Shown: piece by piece, positions 22,976-34,737 of the stretch | How positions within the stretch are numbered: position 1 is the first letter of the stretch | How the letters are laid out: every line of letters starts with the position of its first letter | NCBI GenBank assembly: GCA_905250025.1 | Contig: CAJNOJ010000086.1 | Location: 248,001 to 312,000 of the forward strand | DNA from: Adineta ricciae | Taxonomy: Eukaryota; Rotifera; Eurotatoria; Adinetida; Adinetidae | Length of the DNA: 64,000 bases | Direction: 5' to 3' | Position numbers and translations under genes: made by a program | Notes under the pieces: model-generated | Told to the model about the DNA's origin: nothing | Databases searched by the model: none | What the model saw: only the letters and a program-made list of their open reading frames with translations

Positions 22976-24289
22976 CTAGTATCGACCTTTGCATACATTT
23001 TCACAAGTTAGATTGCCAAAGTATGGTATCCATCTCATTTTTTTCACTTTTTCTACGGACGAATAGATATGGTCTATCGAAAAATTATTATTTGGTCCAT
23101 ATGGTGAATTCATGATCGCATCATTAATTGCCTGTCGTCGTGGGTTCTGATGAGGAAATCTCCACTCCGATGTGGCGCTAATCATATGATAAAATACTGC
23201 GTTACTATTATTAAATGGTGAAACAAATACTTCCGCTCCACACTTGTCACATGCATAGAAATTCCTTCTAATCCATTGAATATCATTATCAAATGCGCCC
23301 CAAAAGAGATTTTTATCCTGTGTAATAAAGATCGTTTCTTTCATCCATGAGAAAGATGCATTCGGATATTTTAAAAAGTATTCGACAGTTTTTCCACCAG
23401 AATCGTAAGCGTATCCATTACGTATCATTTGTGAAACATCGAAATTATCAATTGTATCATACAGCTGTGGTCCTATACAGATCAGTCCAATCCAACAGTA
23501 TCGTGCGAATGAGGCGGGATGTTTTCGACAAACGACATCACGAGAATTGAGTAATGTAATAGAATCAAATGGACTTAGAGGAAACACATCACCATCCAGT
23601 AAAAGAATAGCAGTACCGTTTCCAAGATAGTGCTTTGCACGTCTAGCTAAAGCCCAATTAACAACAGCCGTATTTCGATCTGATCCACTACGTGTATTTT
23701 GGTGTTTTTCAATGGGATAGTTATGAAGATTAGCTTTATGAGACTTCGCAACCTTGAGCATATCTTCTGATGGAACATCATCAACAAATAATTCAACAGC
23801 AGCTAAATTGACAGCAAGTTTCCGAACAAGATAGATCTGTGCATCTGCTAGAACATGATGTTTTGTGTGAAAAACAAAGACAGCTATAGAACTTTTCATG
23901 TCATTGTTCTGTTTCAAACGCGAAGCCGGAGGAGGTCGTTCAACTACAAGTAATGCTGGATCAAGAGTGGTCGGAAGCCCAGTAGGCGCAGTAGTAGTAG
24001 GAGAAACTGCAGGTTTTTCATTTTTATGAAGAATTGCAGTCATTGTCGTAACAGACGACATAAGAGTTGTCGTGACATTTACCTGTTGGTTGGGAGTAAT
24101 CGTTGTAGTAATATTCGCATCTAATCCCAATAGATCAACGATTCGACTTCGATTGAGAATTCGATAAAGTACTTGAACTGTGCTTCTGAGCTCATAACTA
24201 TTACTTTGAACTAATATATAATAAACGGTAAAAATAAACAACAACAATAACAATGCTAATCGGAGATAATTAGACCTATTCCATTCCAT
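22976..24289 (-). CDS. Type II membrane glycosyltransferase-like protein
   Basis: Intronless, 437 residues. Short N-terminal tail, signal anchor about 10-27, then a Thr/Pro-rich stem (about 55-125) with several N-glycosylation sequons, typical of a Golgi enzyme. The globular part begins SIAVFVFHTKHH and contains LLLDGDVFP (DGD 232-234), a DxD-type metal/nucleotide-sugar motif, and a Cys-rich C-terminal half (CWIGLICIG, CDKCGAEVF, CENVC). It is glycosyltransferase-like by layout and motif; family and acceptor are not assigned. The absence of introns contrasts with the 12-exon neighbour and may indicate retroposition or transfer. Confidence 0.65.
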   Translation of the reverse strand: MEWNRSNYLRLALLLLLFIFTVYYILVQSNSYELRSTVQVLYRILNRSRIVDLLGLDANITTTITPNQQVNVTTTLMSSVTTMTAILHKNEKPAVSPTTTAPTGLPTTLDPALLVVERPPPASRLKQNNDMKSSIAVFVFHTKHHVLADAQIYLVRKLAVNLAAVELFVDDVPSEDMLKVAKSHKANLHNYPIEKHQNTRSGSDRNTAVVNWALARRAKHYLGNGTAILLLDGDVFPLSPFDSITLLNSRDVVCRKHPASFARYCWIGLICIGPQLYDTIDNFDVSQMIRNGYAYDSGGKTVEYFLKYPNASFSWMKETIFITQDKNLFWGAFDNDIQWIRRNFYACDKCGAEVFVSPFNNSNAVFYHMISATSEWRFPHQNPRRQAINDAIMNSPYGPNNNFSIDHIYSSVEKVKKMRWIPYFGNLTCENVCKGRY

Positions 24290-27200
24290 CTAGAAATAAA
24301 AAGAATTCATTCAAACCGTGTTTTAGTACACATATGAAAATCCGTAGAATAAATCAATTGCATTCAAACGAATTATTCTTTATGTGAAAAGCAATATTGA
24401 TTACAAGGCATTGATTTTCGAAGAGAACAATGACAAATGAACTTTTGTTTAATTGTCAGTTTCAATAATCAACTCTGAAATATTTCGCTCAACACAAAAA
24501 AAATCGTTTTTATTTAATGCTCTCTAATACTGTAGTACACGTGTCTGCAGCGCGCTGATCGATTGAGAAATAAAGCACAAGAGAAAATGTTTCACTTAAA
24601 TGTTTTATAATAACGAAACATGCTTTTACTGTTTGTTTTTTAAACCATTAACGAATAGAATATTACTCTATTCGATACACAATGTTTACAAAAAAACAGC
24701 AACACAGACTTCGAAACGGGGTATTACCTGTCGATCAACTACGTACATACGGAGCATTTTCGTCAACTATCCTGAATATCATGTCCCATCACTATTAGTT
24801 TGTCATTCTATGTTGATCCTATTCACTAGTGCATGACCAGCTATGCGAAACGATGAATAAGCAGACATCTTAGCCTTCAGGGAAAAAACCGTTATCGATA
24901 AATGTCACGCTCTGTCACGATTTCTTACTTTCTACCTGTCGACATTGTGTTCTTTTCTAGAAAATTATCGAGAATGTCTACGTTTGTTTTAAAAACTAGC
25001 TAATCCTCTTTAAAAAATTACATTCGTCGGCAAGATGAACCAACTTGCCTACACAAATGATTCATACATCGTTTGTACAAGCAAAAAAGAGAACGATTGC
25101 CTTTTAAACTAGATAAAAAATCCTTCGATCATTCTTTTGATGTCTACACATGCTTTTTCTTATTAGTCATAACTAGAGAAAAGGTAAAAAATGAATGCGT
25201 GTATAAGACGTGAATACATATTGCTTTTAATGGAGCTCAAATTCATTTGATATCACTCGTTCCTAATTTATCATCTTAGTCTGAACATATTCTATGGTTG
25301 AAATGTAGAAATGAAGAAAGATTCGAACTGTGTGGGGAAAAAATCGTTCAAAAATTTTTCTAAAACTTGAATAAGATACTTCCTGATGTCTTTCTATTTC
25401 GAGTTCTTCCATACTTTTTTAGCACAAGTTCTACTCAACAATACACATGATCTTTGAGTTTTCATTTACTTACGCAAAATAAAATGCTGTTCTATTACCT
25501 TGTAGGTTACATTAATGTGCATAATTGTGATGTTATACCATCTCTGTTCGTTAAGAGAACGACGAATAATATTTTTTTGCATGTCGTCGTATTTTATTAC
25601 GTACGGTTGTGTAATTGACATTGGTCGTAGTACGCGAATTAATTTAGTTGTATTTCTATGTGCTGAATCGTTCAGTTTAATGTTATTCCAACCAGAACAA
25701 ATCAAAAGAAGTTCTCTTTCTCATATAGAAATTTCTTCGGGGAAAATCGTTTGTTTTACGTTAAAAATCAACTTTTGATCTGATTACTCAATTTATTCCA
25801 GTTTATGACGAAGACGCAAACTAAAAAATACGCTTTCCTTATTTCTCTCAACTTTAACGATCAATTCGTATTTGTGAATCGATATCTCAACACTAACTAT
25901 TCATATTTAATTCGATTAATAACAATTACCCTCGCAGTAAACTTGATTACAATAGTATCAATTTATCTTGAAACAAATCGATTCTAATAAAAATTTCGAC
26001 ATTGATTGTTCGTCAAGTCTCGTACTAACCGAGAATAGCTTTTCTATTGTACTATTGTTGACTTGAAGGAAATTTAATTTTTATGGAGAAATCTACAAAA
26101 ATAGAAAATCAATCTCCCGACTAGTAGAAACGCAAATTTGAAAAGAAAACTATTTGTTTTATATCATTTATGAAAAAAATTTCCCTATAATGCACTCCGA
26201 TGCAACGTTTATCATAAAGTGCTTGGTTAAATAATCTATTGAATATACTTGTTGCATCTGTTCACAAGAAAAAAGTAAATATTAGTTTCAATGAAGGCGA
26301 GTTTCTGATCGACTCGTCCTAGTGAGAAATCCTCTGGTAAATATTGATTTTCACGAGAAATACTGAGTAAATAAGCATATTTCCAACTATCGATGTTCAA
26401 ACATTTGCTATTTCTTTCAATCAAACCACTAATAATAGAAATACATTGGATTTCACAAGAGAAAACACTTATTAAGGATAAATTAACCTCAGAACAAAAT
26501 AAAAATGTGACATATTTCAATTTGCTTCATGAGGTATGAGAGATATGAATTCTAAACTTTACAACGCAAACTTACGATGAGTGTCTGAGTGTAACAAAAA
26601 ATGTGTCACCATCTGTGTGTTGTTTCTTAAAACGACTGTTCTTCAGTTAATTTTCTCTTGCTCTTTCTTTCTTCCTATTCTTTTTGAAAAGTAACTATAA
26701 TATATCTATTTACCACTTGTGAATACTATTTTTCAGTCACTTTCGTTAATTATAGGAGAAAATGGAAATGAGTTCTATTAGAAATGACAGATCTGCAATC
26801 TTCTATTACTTTTCACATACTTATTCGCAGCGAAGAATTTCTTTTTTTCTCTTGCACATGTTACATTACAAGTCAATGGATTTTTGTAGTCAAAGAACAA
26901 ACGAATACAGTTAATGTTTTGTATATATTTCGTTACCAATCCCCGATGGAATATGCGAAAAAGGTCTATTTCGGACTTACTGGTATTCTGTTTAGATCAA
27001 ATCGTTTGCACACAGACGAGTAACGGAAGAGACGATGGTTTTATGCATAATCAGCGAACATTTCTTTTCGTGAGAGTCGTTTTTAATTGAAATAAAAAGA
27101 GTTGAAACGGTATTGGCTGTTAACAAACCGACGTTCTCTTTAATAAAATCATTCTTTCAAATGCGTATACATCTCTGTCTGTGATGCATAGAGACAAGGA

Positions 27201-28163
27201 TTTTTCGTTACGTATTTGTCACGGCAATCAAATACTTAAGCAATTCCGCGACATGCACGATCAAAATCAACAGAAAGAGCAAAAAATATATATTTTTATT
27301 TAAACGAAGCCACGTTCATACTTCTCTCCGATGCGAAATACGCCCGTTTTCTAGATTATCGCTCGTCGGAGCATAAACTCTAGATGGTGTGTACAAGAAC
27401 AAAAAAAAATAATGAAAAGAAAATGTCATGAGACCAAATAGTACGTTGTAACGAACGAGCAGTATGAAAGAAACAGTAGAGAACATATTTGTAAGTACGT
27501 TTATTCGTGCTGTTTGTGTTATTTAAAACTCATTTTTTTGGAGTGGGTCGGAAGAAAAAGTACTGCTGAGTGTCATGAAATTAAAATATAACTCACATTA
27601 AAGTCGAAGAACACACGAAAGCGTTATATTTTCTAACTGCTAATCTCTCGCTATCGAGATATTTCACAATCGTCAACTAGAAAGATTGAATGCATATGAA
27701 TGTTAATTTGAAATCTTTAGATGGCATGGTATTCGATATTCGATGTACTGTTTGACAGTTGGTGACGACTCGCTACTATCGAGTAAATTTTAAAAGAATG
27801 ATCTTCGGTAAGATTTCGTTTGAAACTGAAGTTTTTCATATTGAAGTGAAGAAAATAGAGAAAAGAACAACCTCAAGAAATACTTTATTTTCATTGCTTC
27901 GAGTATTTTTTCAAATTGATATTTTAAAAGAAAAACTTTTCTAAGCTGTAAGACATTTTATTTTCCACTGTCTATCGTGATAGTCACTATCTGAAAGCCT
28001 CACAATGGTTATGGGCCGTTCGTCCGACGATTGTAGCTGCATAAACTATAAAAATAAACATGTTTTGTATACCAGCCATAGCCACTGATAATGAAATATT
28101 TTTAAAAAAAGATAAAGAAGCTAGTTTGCCTACTTTCATATATCGTTCTCAAATACGAAAAGG
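24290..28163. other. AT-rich gene desert
   Basis: 3.9 kb with only short, low-quality frames (for example 25466-25705 minus, 26236-26520 minus, 26784-27023 plus), none with a recognisable domain, and some overlapping on both strands as expected by chance. No terminal repeats, tRNA or transposase seen. It must contain the promoter of the GT gene (left) and of SDR copy 3 (right). Confidence 0.5.
28045..28055 (+). promoter_or_regulatory. TATA-like box of SDR copy 3
   Basis: ACTATAAAAAT 109 bp before the ATG at 28164. The upstream sequence is not similar to that of copies 1 and 2. Confidence 0.35.
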
Positions 28164-29138
28164 ATGTTGACCTATGTTATACTTGTGTCTACAATTTTGA
28201 TCAGCTACAAAATCTATCAGTACTTGTTTCCAACACAAAATATAAATCCAATTGGTAAATATGTGTTGATTAGTGGCTGCGATACTGGTTTCGGCCATGG
28301 TCTAGCATTAGAATTAGACAAACAAGGCTTTCATGTTCTCGCTGGTATCTACAGTCTAAACAATCAACAAAAACTAACATCACTTCTTTCCGATCGTGCA
28401 ACTGTGTTCAAACTAGACATTACAAAACAAGAAGACATTGATGATGCATATAAACTAATCAGTAGTAAAACGCAAGTGCTTCATGCATTAGTAAATAACG
28501 CTGGTGTTGGCTATGGTGGATTGATTGATTGGATAACGTTAGAATCGATGCGAAAAATGATGGATGTCAATTATTTCGGACACGTGTCTATGACGAAAAC
28601 GTTCTTGCCATTGCTTATTGCCAAACGTGATTCACGTGTAGTGAACATCTGTTCAGTTGGTGGGTATTTAGCAACGCCTGGAATGGCTTCATATTGTTCA
28701 TCGAAATACGCATTGGAAGCATTTTCTGATTGTCTTCGGCGAGAAATGTCGGTGTGGAACTTACGTGTGAGTATTATCGAACCGGGTTCTATGCGAACAC
28801 CTATGACCGATGGACTTTTGAATTCTATGAAAAATCTATGGAGCGAATTACCCACAGATGTTAAAGAACGATGGGGTGAAAAATTTTACTCATATTCAAT
28901 TGAACGTTTTGTTTCACACGGATTGATGGAAAGAGCAGAGAATCCCAAGAAAGTTATCAATGTACTTAAACATGCGGTGATGAATAGTAAACCATGCATA
29001 CGCTATCGTCCAGGGCTACAATCGCCAATAGTCTTTCCACTATCAATAGTGCCAACTTGGTTAGCTGATAGAATTCTAATGATAGTTATGGGTTCACCGT
29101 ATCAGCCAACTTGTCTTCGTCATCAAATGCAAAGTTAA
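28164..29138 (+). CDS. Short-chain dehydrogenase (SDR9C type), copy 3, mosaic
   Basis: Intronless, 324 residues, same fold and active site as copies 1 and 2: membrane helix about 3-22, GCDTGFG, NNAG, SVGG-type Ser, YCSSK with Tyr and Lys present. Ends and several internal blocks are clearly diverged (the C-terminal 100 residues share only part of their positions), but 28254-28511 matches copy 1 (2359-2616) at all but one base, while copy 1 and copy 2 differ at about ten bases there. Later short tracts (around 28584-28630 and 28698-28783) are again nearly identical to copy 2 or copy 1. The protein looks functional, so this is a paralogue partly overwritten by gene conversion. Confidence 0.92.
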   Translation: MLTYVILVSTILISYKIYQYLFPTQNINPIGKYVLISGCDTGFGHGLALELDKQGFHVLAGIYSLNNQQKLTSLLSDRATVFKLDITKQEDIDDAYKLISSKTQVLHALVNNAGVGYGGLIDWITLESMRKMMDVNYFGHVSMTKTFLPLLIAKRDSRVVNICSVGGYLATPGMASYCSSKYALEAFSDCLRREMSVWNLRVSIIEPGSMRTPMTDGLLNSMKNLWSELPTDVKERWGEKFYSYSIERFVSHGLMERAENPKKVINVLKHAVMNSKPCIRYRPGLQSPIVFPLSIVPTWLADRILMIVMGSPYQPTCLRHQMQS

Positions 29139-30290
29139 TGTTAATATTATTTCAACAGCAGAGTAAGAATAAGGATGTTGACGTCGTTTTGGCAGATGAC
29201 AATTCGTCCCAACTACTTTTCGACCGAGTTTATTCTGTCTTTTCACAATTTTTGTCTCAAATACAATTTATCTTAATAATATGTTGTGTTTTCATATCTC
29301 GTCCGCTTACAAGTAGCCCTAATCTTGTGTTGTCGTGTTGCATTCTGTCTCAATTTTCTTTTCTTTTCTACGTTTCATTCCACAATTTCACTGCTAAAGC
29401 CAATCTCTTTTTATATGAAAGCAAATGCTGTGTATATACAGACAACTCCATTTGTATACGGTGGAACGTCGCTATCTCAAAAGATCAATAAAGAAAAAAA
29501 CGTATTTTCTGTCCTTTACATATAGATATGGACATTATTTCTTTGTGATTTGTTTATCTCATAGCGCTATGTCTTACAACGTCGACAGTATTAAAGATTA
29601 TTCATACCGAATCTCGTGAATTTGAAACTCAAAACTTGAATTTTCCTAAAAAAAAAACAGATCGAAACTAAATTTAGTCAATGTGTAAAAGTGGAATATC
29701 AAATGAGAACTAATTGTAAGTGGACTATATGTAAAGAATTGACATATTATTAAAGCAAGTTGTATTCGAAATGAACTATGAAAAGACGGAATAAAATTGA
29801 ACGAAAATTATGTGAGACGTATAGTATACAGACGAAATGTAAGGAGATGGAATGTAGGGGACGAAAAGTAGGAGTATCTTTAGTCATGTTGACCGCTGAT
29901 GTTTCGTATGACATCATCAAAAAGATAATTCATTAATATAAGATTTTCTTTCACATTTGTTTAAATTAAATCCTCGATTCAACAATGCAAATAAAACAAT
30001 GCATCCTCTTCCTTTTTGTCATCCGAACATCTTCATCATTTGTTAGAGGATTTGTAAATATACATCGTCGTCTTTAACTAAACGAATCTCTTCATTCTCT
30101 TTTCTCTATCATCATCATCATTATCTTCTTCGTTTTCCTTGTCTTTCGCATCGTGTCTCTGTTCATTCGATTTGACTGAGCAAACAAAGACGACATGATG
30201 TTCGTGATGTAATCCGTTGACATAGTAGCATAAGAGATTAAAGACGTATATACGAAATCGATGAACGAATCAAGTTAAGTCACACATATA
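29139..30290. other. Intergenic interval
   Basis: 1.15 kb between SDR copy 3 and the FERM gene. Short frames near 29111-29619 have no recognisable product. A CAT-rich simple stretch lies near 30105-30125. Nothing else supported. Confidence 0.45.
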
Positions 30291-33257
30291 ATGAGTTCAT
30301 CATCAGCAACAAATTCGTCGCTTTCATCATTCTCAGATGAATGTGAAACGAATTTACCAGAAACATCCGTTCAACCGCCGCCACACCTCCATTTAGCGTC
30401 GCAGTCTTTGTCTTCGATTAATACGTAAGTCTTCACATAATTTGTATATGTAAATGAGATACTTAGTAATTATTTGAACATCAAGTATCACCAATGAGTG
30501 TGTGGGCGGAAGGAAACCTGTACACAAAGTTGAACCTGTGTTCAATAGTGAAGCAAACAAAATACGTGTATTTCTTGAAGATGGATCTCTTGGTGAATAT
30601 TCTCTCGGAGAATTAACAACAGCAGAAGTAGGAGAAGAACTAGACAGTAACAGAAAGATGTTTTTCTCGAAATTTTGTGTAGGAAGTTGTAGGCAAGATG
30701 GCTTTACGGTATAGTCTAGGTTCTGATATGCGTCGATACCGACTGACATTGAGTGAAGCACGAGATGCATCGTGGCGATCCATTCGATATATTCGACCAC
30801 AAAAGAAATTAAAAGAGGTATGAACGTTGATACATAAAGTAATTTGTTGTCTTCGATTATACGAAATTGTCATTGATTTAGGTTGCTCAATGGCCATGCA
30901 TAAGTGCTACAACTATATGTACATTACGTGTTGTTATTGTCCCTTCACAAGCTGAGATCTTAGCGGATATAGAACCGATTACGTTCACTTATTTATATCG
31001 ACAGGTAGATTTCAATAGGAAATATATAGTCGCTAGTTTTTGTTTTCACAGAGTATCAATGATTTTGTTCGGGAACGAGCCGGAAGTGAAATCAGTGTTG
31101 ATATTGCCGTACAGTTAACAGCGCTTCTTATTCTTGACGAAGCATTATGCACTGGTACTCGAGCGAATGTACTTGTCAAGTATGTTTCTGTCATTTCTCT
31201 TCATTAGAATTGAAACCTAACTGAAACTAAAAGATAGGCGTTCATGGTTATTCAAACAACTATTACCGCGTTCATTACTTGATCAATTCTCATTAAAACA
31301 ATTGATCCATCGTGTACGAGATCATCTTCAACATACTCATAATATCACTCAAATGATTGTCGCCAGACAATTCATAACAATATTTTCGGAAAATACACGA
31401 TCATTTGCAGGAAAACTATTCCCTGTGAAATTTCCCGTATGTCATTTGATTTTTGTATACGATACAACAATCCGTTTCTATTTCTAATATATCCAGGATA
31501 AACATCGAGATTCGATTTTACTTGTTGGACCGCGGCATCCAATCGCCATCGTTGATCAAACTCGCCGACTTAATTCACCTGTAAGTCACCAGTTAAATTC
31601 AACTCATATGTCGTTAGTATGAATAATTTTTCAGGCTATTACCTTAGTTTCTGCATGGTCACATCTTAGCCGTGTTATCGTTAAACAATATCGAAATGGT
31701 GTTGCTGTTCGTTTGATAACGACTCCTCGAACGACCACAACACTTGATGATGTATCTCTACTTCAACAAGAAATCTCCTTTCTCATTCATACGAATCTAC
31801 TTAATGATCTGATGGCATTTATCGAAGGCTATTCGCAATTAGAAGCATCAAATGTTCCTCTGGCAATCGAACGAATATCTCATATAAGCAAATCGACACC
31901 ATATATGTCAAATAGATCTCAATCAATCAAATCATCGACTGAGAATCCAAGTGAATCATCATGTCGATCACCATTTGTACAACGAATATTAAGCAATAAG
32001 AAATACCATCAGACGTATTCATTAACAAACCCGAAACCAACACCACCAGCTAGCCCATCATTATTTGAGATCACGCGACAATTTTTCACACGAAATCCGA
32101 CGAAAGTGATGGATGCCGATGAACACGAAACAGTTTCTAATGTTCCTAATCGCACGACACTTGTCACATGGCGTACCATAGCTGACACTCATGCAACCAC
32201 ACCACCACCTGCGCCCGTTCTTTACCGAACCGTTATCGACGTGAAGAAACCAGGTAGAATTAATGTTTCTCTCGACATGCTGTAGTAAATACTTTTTCCA
32301 GGCCAAATCGCACAAACGAGTGATGATGATGACGATGATGAAGCACCAGACGTGATCGGTATGTATTCAATCGCACCATTCTTTTGGTTCCTTCTTCAGC
32401 ATAATCAAGTACATCTAATTAATGCAAAGTATAACCTTTACTGATAAATATTTGACGAGTCGATAGGAATTGAAATTGAATTGATACTCTACGCAATTAT
32501 TTGAAAGAGTGTGTGCGTTTCTTTTTATTAGATCTGACAACATCGTATGGTTATTATGGTTGTCTTAGTTTTCCTGTTCGACCACCATCGCCGTTTGCTG
32601 ATGGTCTTGTTTGGTCAGAAATGACAGAACCACGGAACGAATACGACGATGGCGACGAAGACGCAGAGGAAGATACTGGTGGCGTTGTCGTGTGGTCACC
32701 ATCAACAAAACAATTATCTATTCACTACAATTCAAACAATAACAACAACAATGTTCCTTCTCCTTCGCCAACATCAACATCGTCACGTATGGGTGGTACA
32801 TGGAAACGAACATTAGATCGAATCTTAAGACGCGCAAAATTAAGGAAAGGTAATGGAAAATTTCTGCTGACATTTCAATATCATTTTATCTATGTCGATA
32901 GATCCAGTTATGAAAATGTATGATTTTGATGCAATGGAAGATTCAATGATGTCACGTCATCAAAGTAAACATGTGCATTGGGTTGATGACCATGAGACAA
33001 TTTTACAAGCTTGTCATCGCTTTGTTGAGCATTTGAAAATCTTTGTACAAAATGTTGTGCTCGATAAAAATGAAGAAATTCATTTGAAAAATTGTCAAAA
33101 GTCTTTAGCGGAGCTGCATATGCTCACGGATTGTTCGGAATTACAACGAGCATTCGAAGAAACAATTCAACTAGCAAGAAAACAACAGAAAACTGAACTG
33201 CTTCAACAACAAACTATCCTGGCCCATTTAATCTCTCGTACTGTTCTTCCTTCTTGA
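30291..33257 (+). CDS. FERM-domain protein, FRMPD-like
   Basis: Eleven exons: 30291-30424, 30486-30627, 30683-30817, 30882-31004, 31052-31179, 31238-31436, 31497-31580, 31635-32253, 32302-32358, 32532-32849, 32902-33257; 764 residues, all phases consistent. After a Ser-rich N terminus (about 1-45) comes a FERM module: F1 ubiquitin-like part with RVFLEDGS and TTAEEVV, then F2 with the YLYRQSINDFV...VDIAVQLTALLI pattern and SLLDQFSLKQL, closest by eye to FERM-and-PDZ (FRMPD) proteins; F3 follows (ILLVGPRHPIAIVD, LVSAWSHLSRV). The second half is low complexity (acidic run DDDDDDE, poly-Asn, Pro/Ser) and ends in a helical Gln-rich segment. No PDZ domain is visible. Likely a membrane-cortex scaffold. 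Confidence 0.8.
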
Positions 33258-33335
33258 TTTCTCTTCGTACAATAAAACACAAAAATGCGTATATAGGTTA
33301 TTCTTTCTTTCTTTTTGATAAAAAAACGAGTTAGA

Positions 33336-33356
33336 GGAGCAGAGAGAGAGAGAGAA
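33336..33356. repeat. (AG)n short microsatellite
   Basis: AG-rich simple repeat in the 186-bp gap between the FERM and ankyrin genes. Confidence 0.6.
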
Positions 33357-33443
33357 CAAGGTCACTTAGCGGTCAAGCTGATTCTCTGTAGATGTTGATG
33401 ATCAGTTCGCATATGATCCGTGTGTAGAAAGGGTGGAACAAAC

Positions 33444-34734
33444 ATGAATGGGCAATGGCATATTCAACATCAACTTGAACTTCTATCTGCACCAACGACA
33501 GTACAATATCATAGGATAGATACATATTCATCGATCGTTGAAGGCGTGCAACGTGTTAGACGAGTTTTGGCTGGCGACTATCAAATAGGTTTGTTTAGCA
33601 TTGAGATTTTTTAAAGAAAACTAGTGGTATATTATTTCCAGAGAAAGAAAGATTAATCCGAGCATGTTACTCGAATGATATTGAGACGGTACGATGGTTA
33701 CTGGAAAATGACGACGTCAGTCCAAATGATCTGAGAAAGGGTATCAATCGATCAGTCTTGCACGAAGCTGTCTTGCATAGCAATGGTCGGGCACTCGTTC
33801 GTCTCTTGTGTCAACATGGTGCTGATCCGAAACAACGCGATTCATTGGGTTTGTCCAGTTGTGAATTGTTCTATTTTACTTTTCCATCTTAGGTCGTACT
33901 CCTCTTCATTATGCAGCTAGTTACGGACATTTGGATATTCTTATCGAATTGATGCATTTTATACAAGTTCGCGTATCAACGCTGACAGATTTGGAAGGTC
34001 GTTGTCCGTTAATGTATGCTTGTGGTGAAGGTCATTTAGCAGTCTGTCGATGGCTAATCGAATATGGTGATGCTGATTATCATCGACAAGATGATCATGG
34101 TCGTTCTGGTCATTCATATGCATGTCGTAATGGACATGCATCCGTTGTTGAATGGCTATTGCCAATCTTACCTCCCGAGCCAACCAAAACAGGTTGGCAT
34201 CCACTTCATTATGCTTGTGCAGCAGGACACTTTGACATTGTCAAAATTCTTCTACAATATGATAACGAAAATGCACATTTAGTGACGAATTCCGGTCATT
34301 CGGCACTGTTCATGGCAATGCATTCGCCAACAAACGGTTTTGAAATGATGAAATACTTGCTAGATTCACATCGGTCAATTCAATTAACCGAACAAGACAT
34401 TGATGATCTAAACTGTGACAAGTCATTGATTCTATTACTTGCTCAACGTCGTCATTCGCTCACTTATCTATTTAGAATTCTTCATCGAATTGATTATTAC
34501 TTTCCATTACTTCGTCTTCTTCTACTTAGTGAACATACATTTACTTTCGAAGATTTGCTTTTAATTCCTTACCAAGATCATCAAGCATTTGTGCGTCATC
34601 GTTTACAAAATCCATTAAAGTTAAAACAAATTCTGCGCTGTAAGATACGAAAATCACTCGACACAAGTAATACAATTGATGTATTAGAAATTAGTCAAAA
34701 TTTGAAAAAGTTTATTCGTTTCGAACATATGTAA
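33444..34734 (+). CDS. Ankyrin-repeat SOCS-box protein (ASB type)
   Basis: Exons 33444-33588, 33642-33848, 33893-34734 (introns 53 and 44 bp); 397 residues. Ankyrin repeats run from about residue 50 to 270, with clear units such as GRTPLHYAASYGHLDIL, GRCPLMYACGEGHLAVC and GWHPLHYACAAGHFDIV. The C terminus (about 350-397) matches a SOCS box: NPLKLKQILRCKIRKSL and ISQNLKKFIRF resemble the elongin BC-binding and Cullin5 segments. ASB proteins are substrate receptors of Cullin5-RING ubiquitin ligases; the ankyrin domain would hold the substrate. It is convergent with the GH31 gene, stop to stop with only 3 bp between, so the 3' UTRs must overlap. Confidence 0.88.
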
Positions 34735-34737
34735 AAA

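Noticed and set aside
25466-25778. Overlapping 79- and 87-codon frames on opposite strands
   Set aside because: No signal, domain or splice support; mutually exclusive chance frames in AT-rich DNA.
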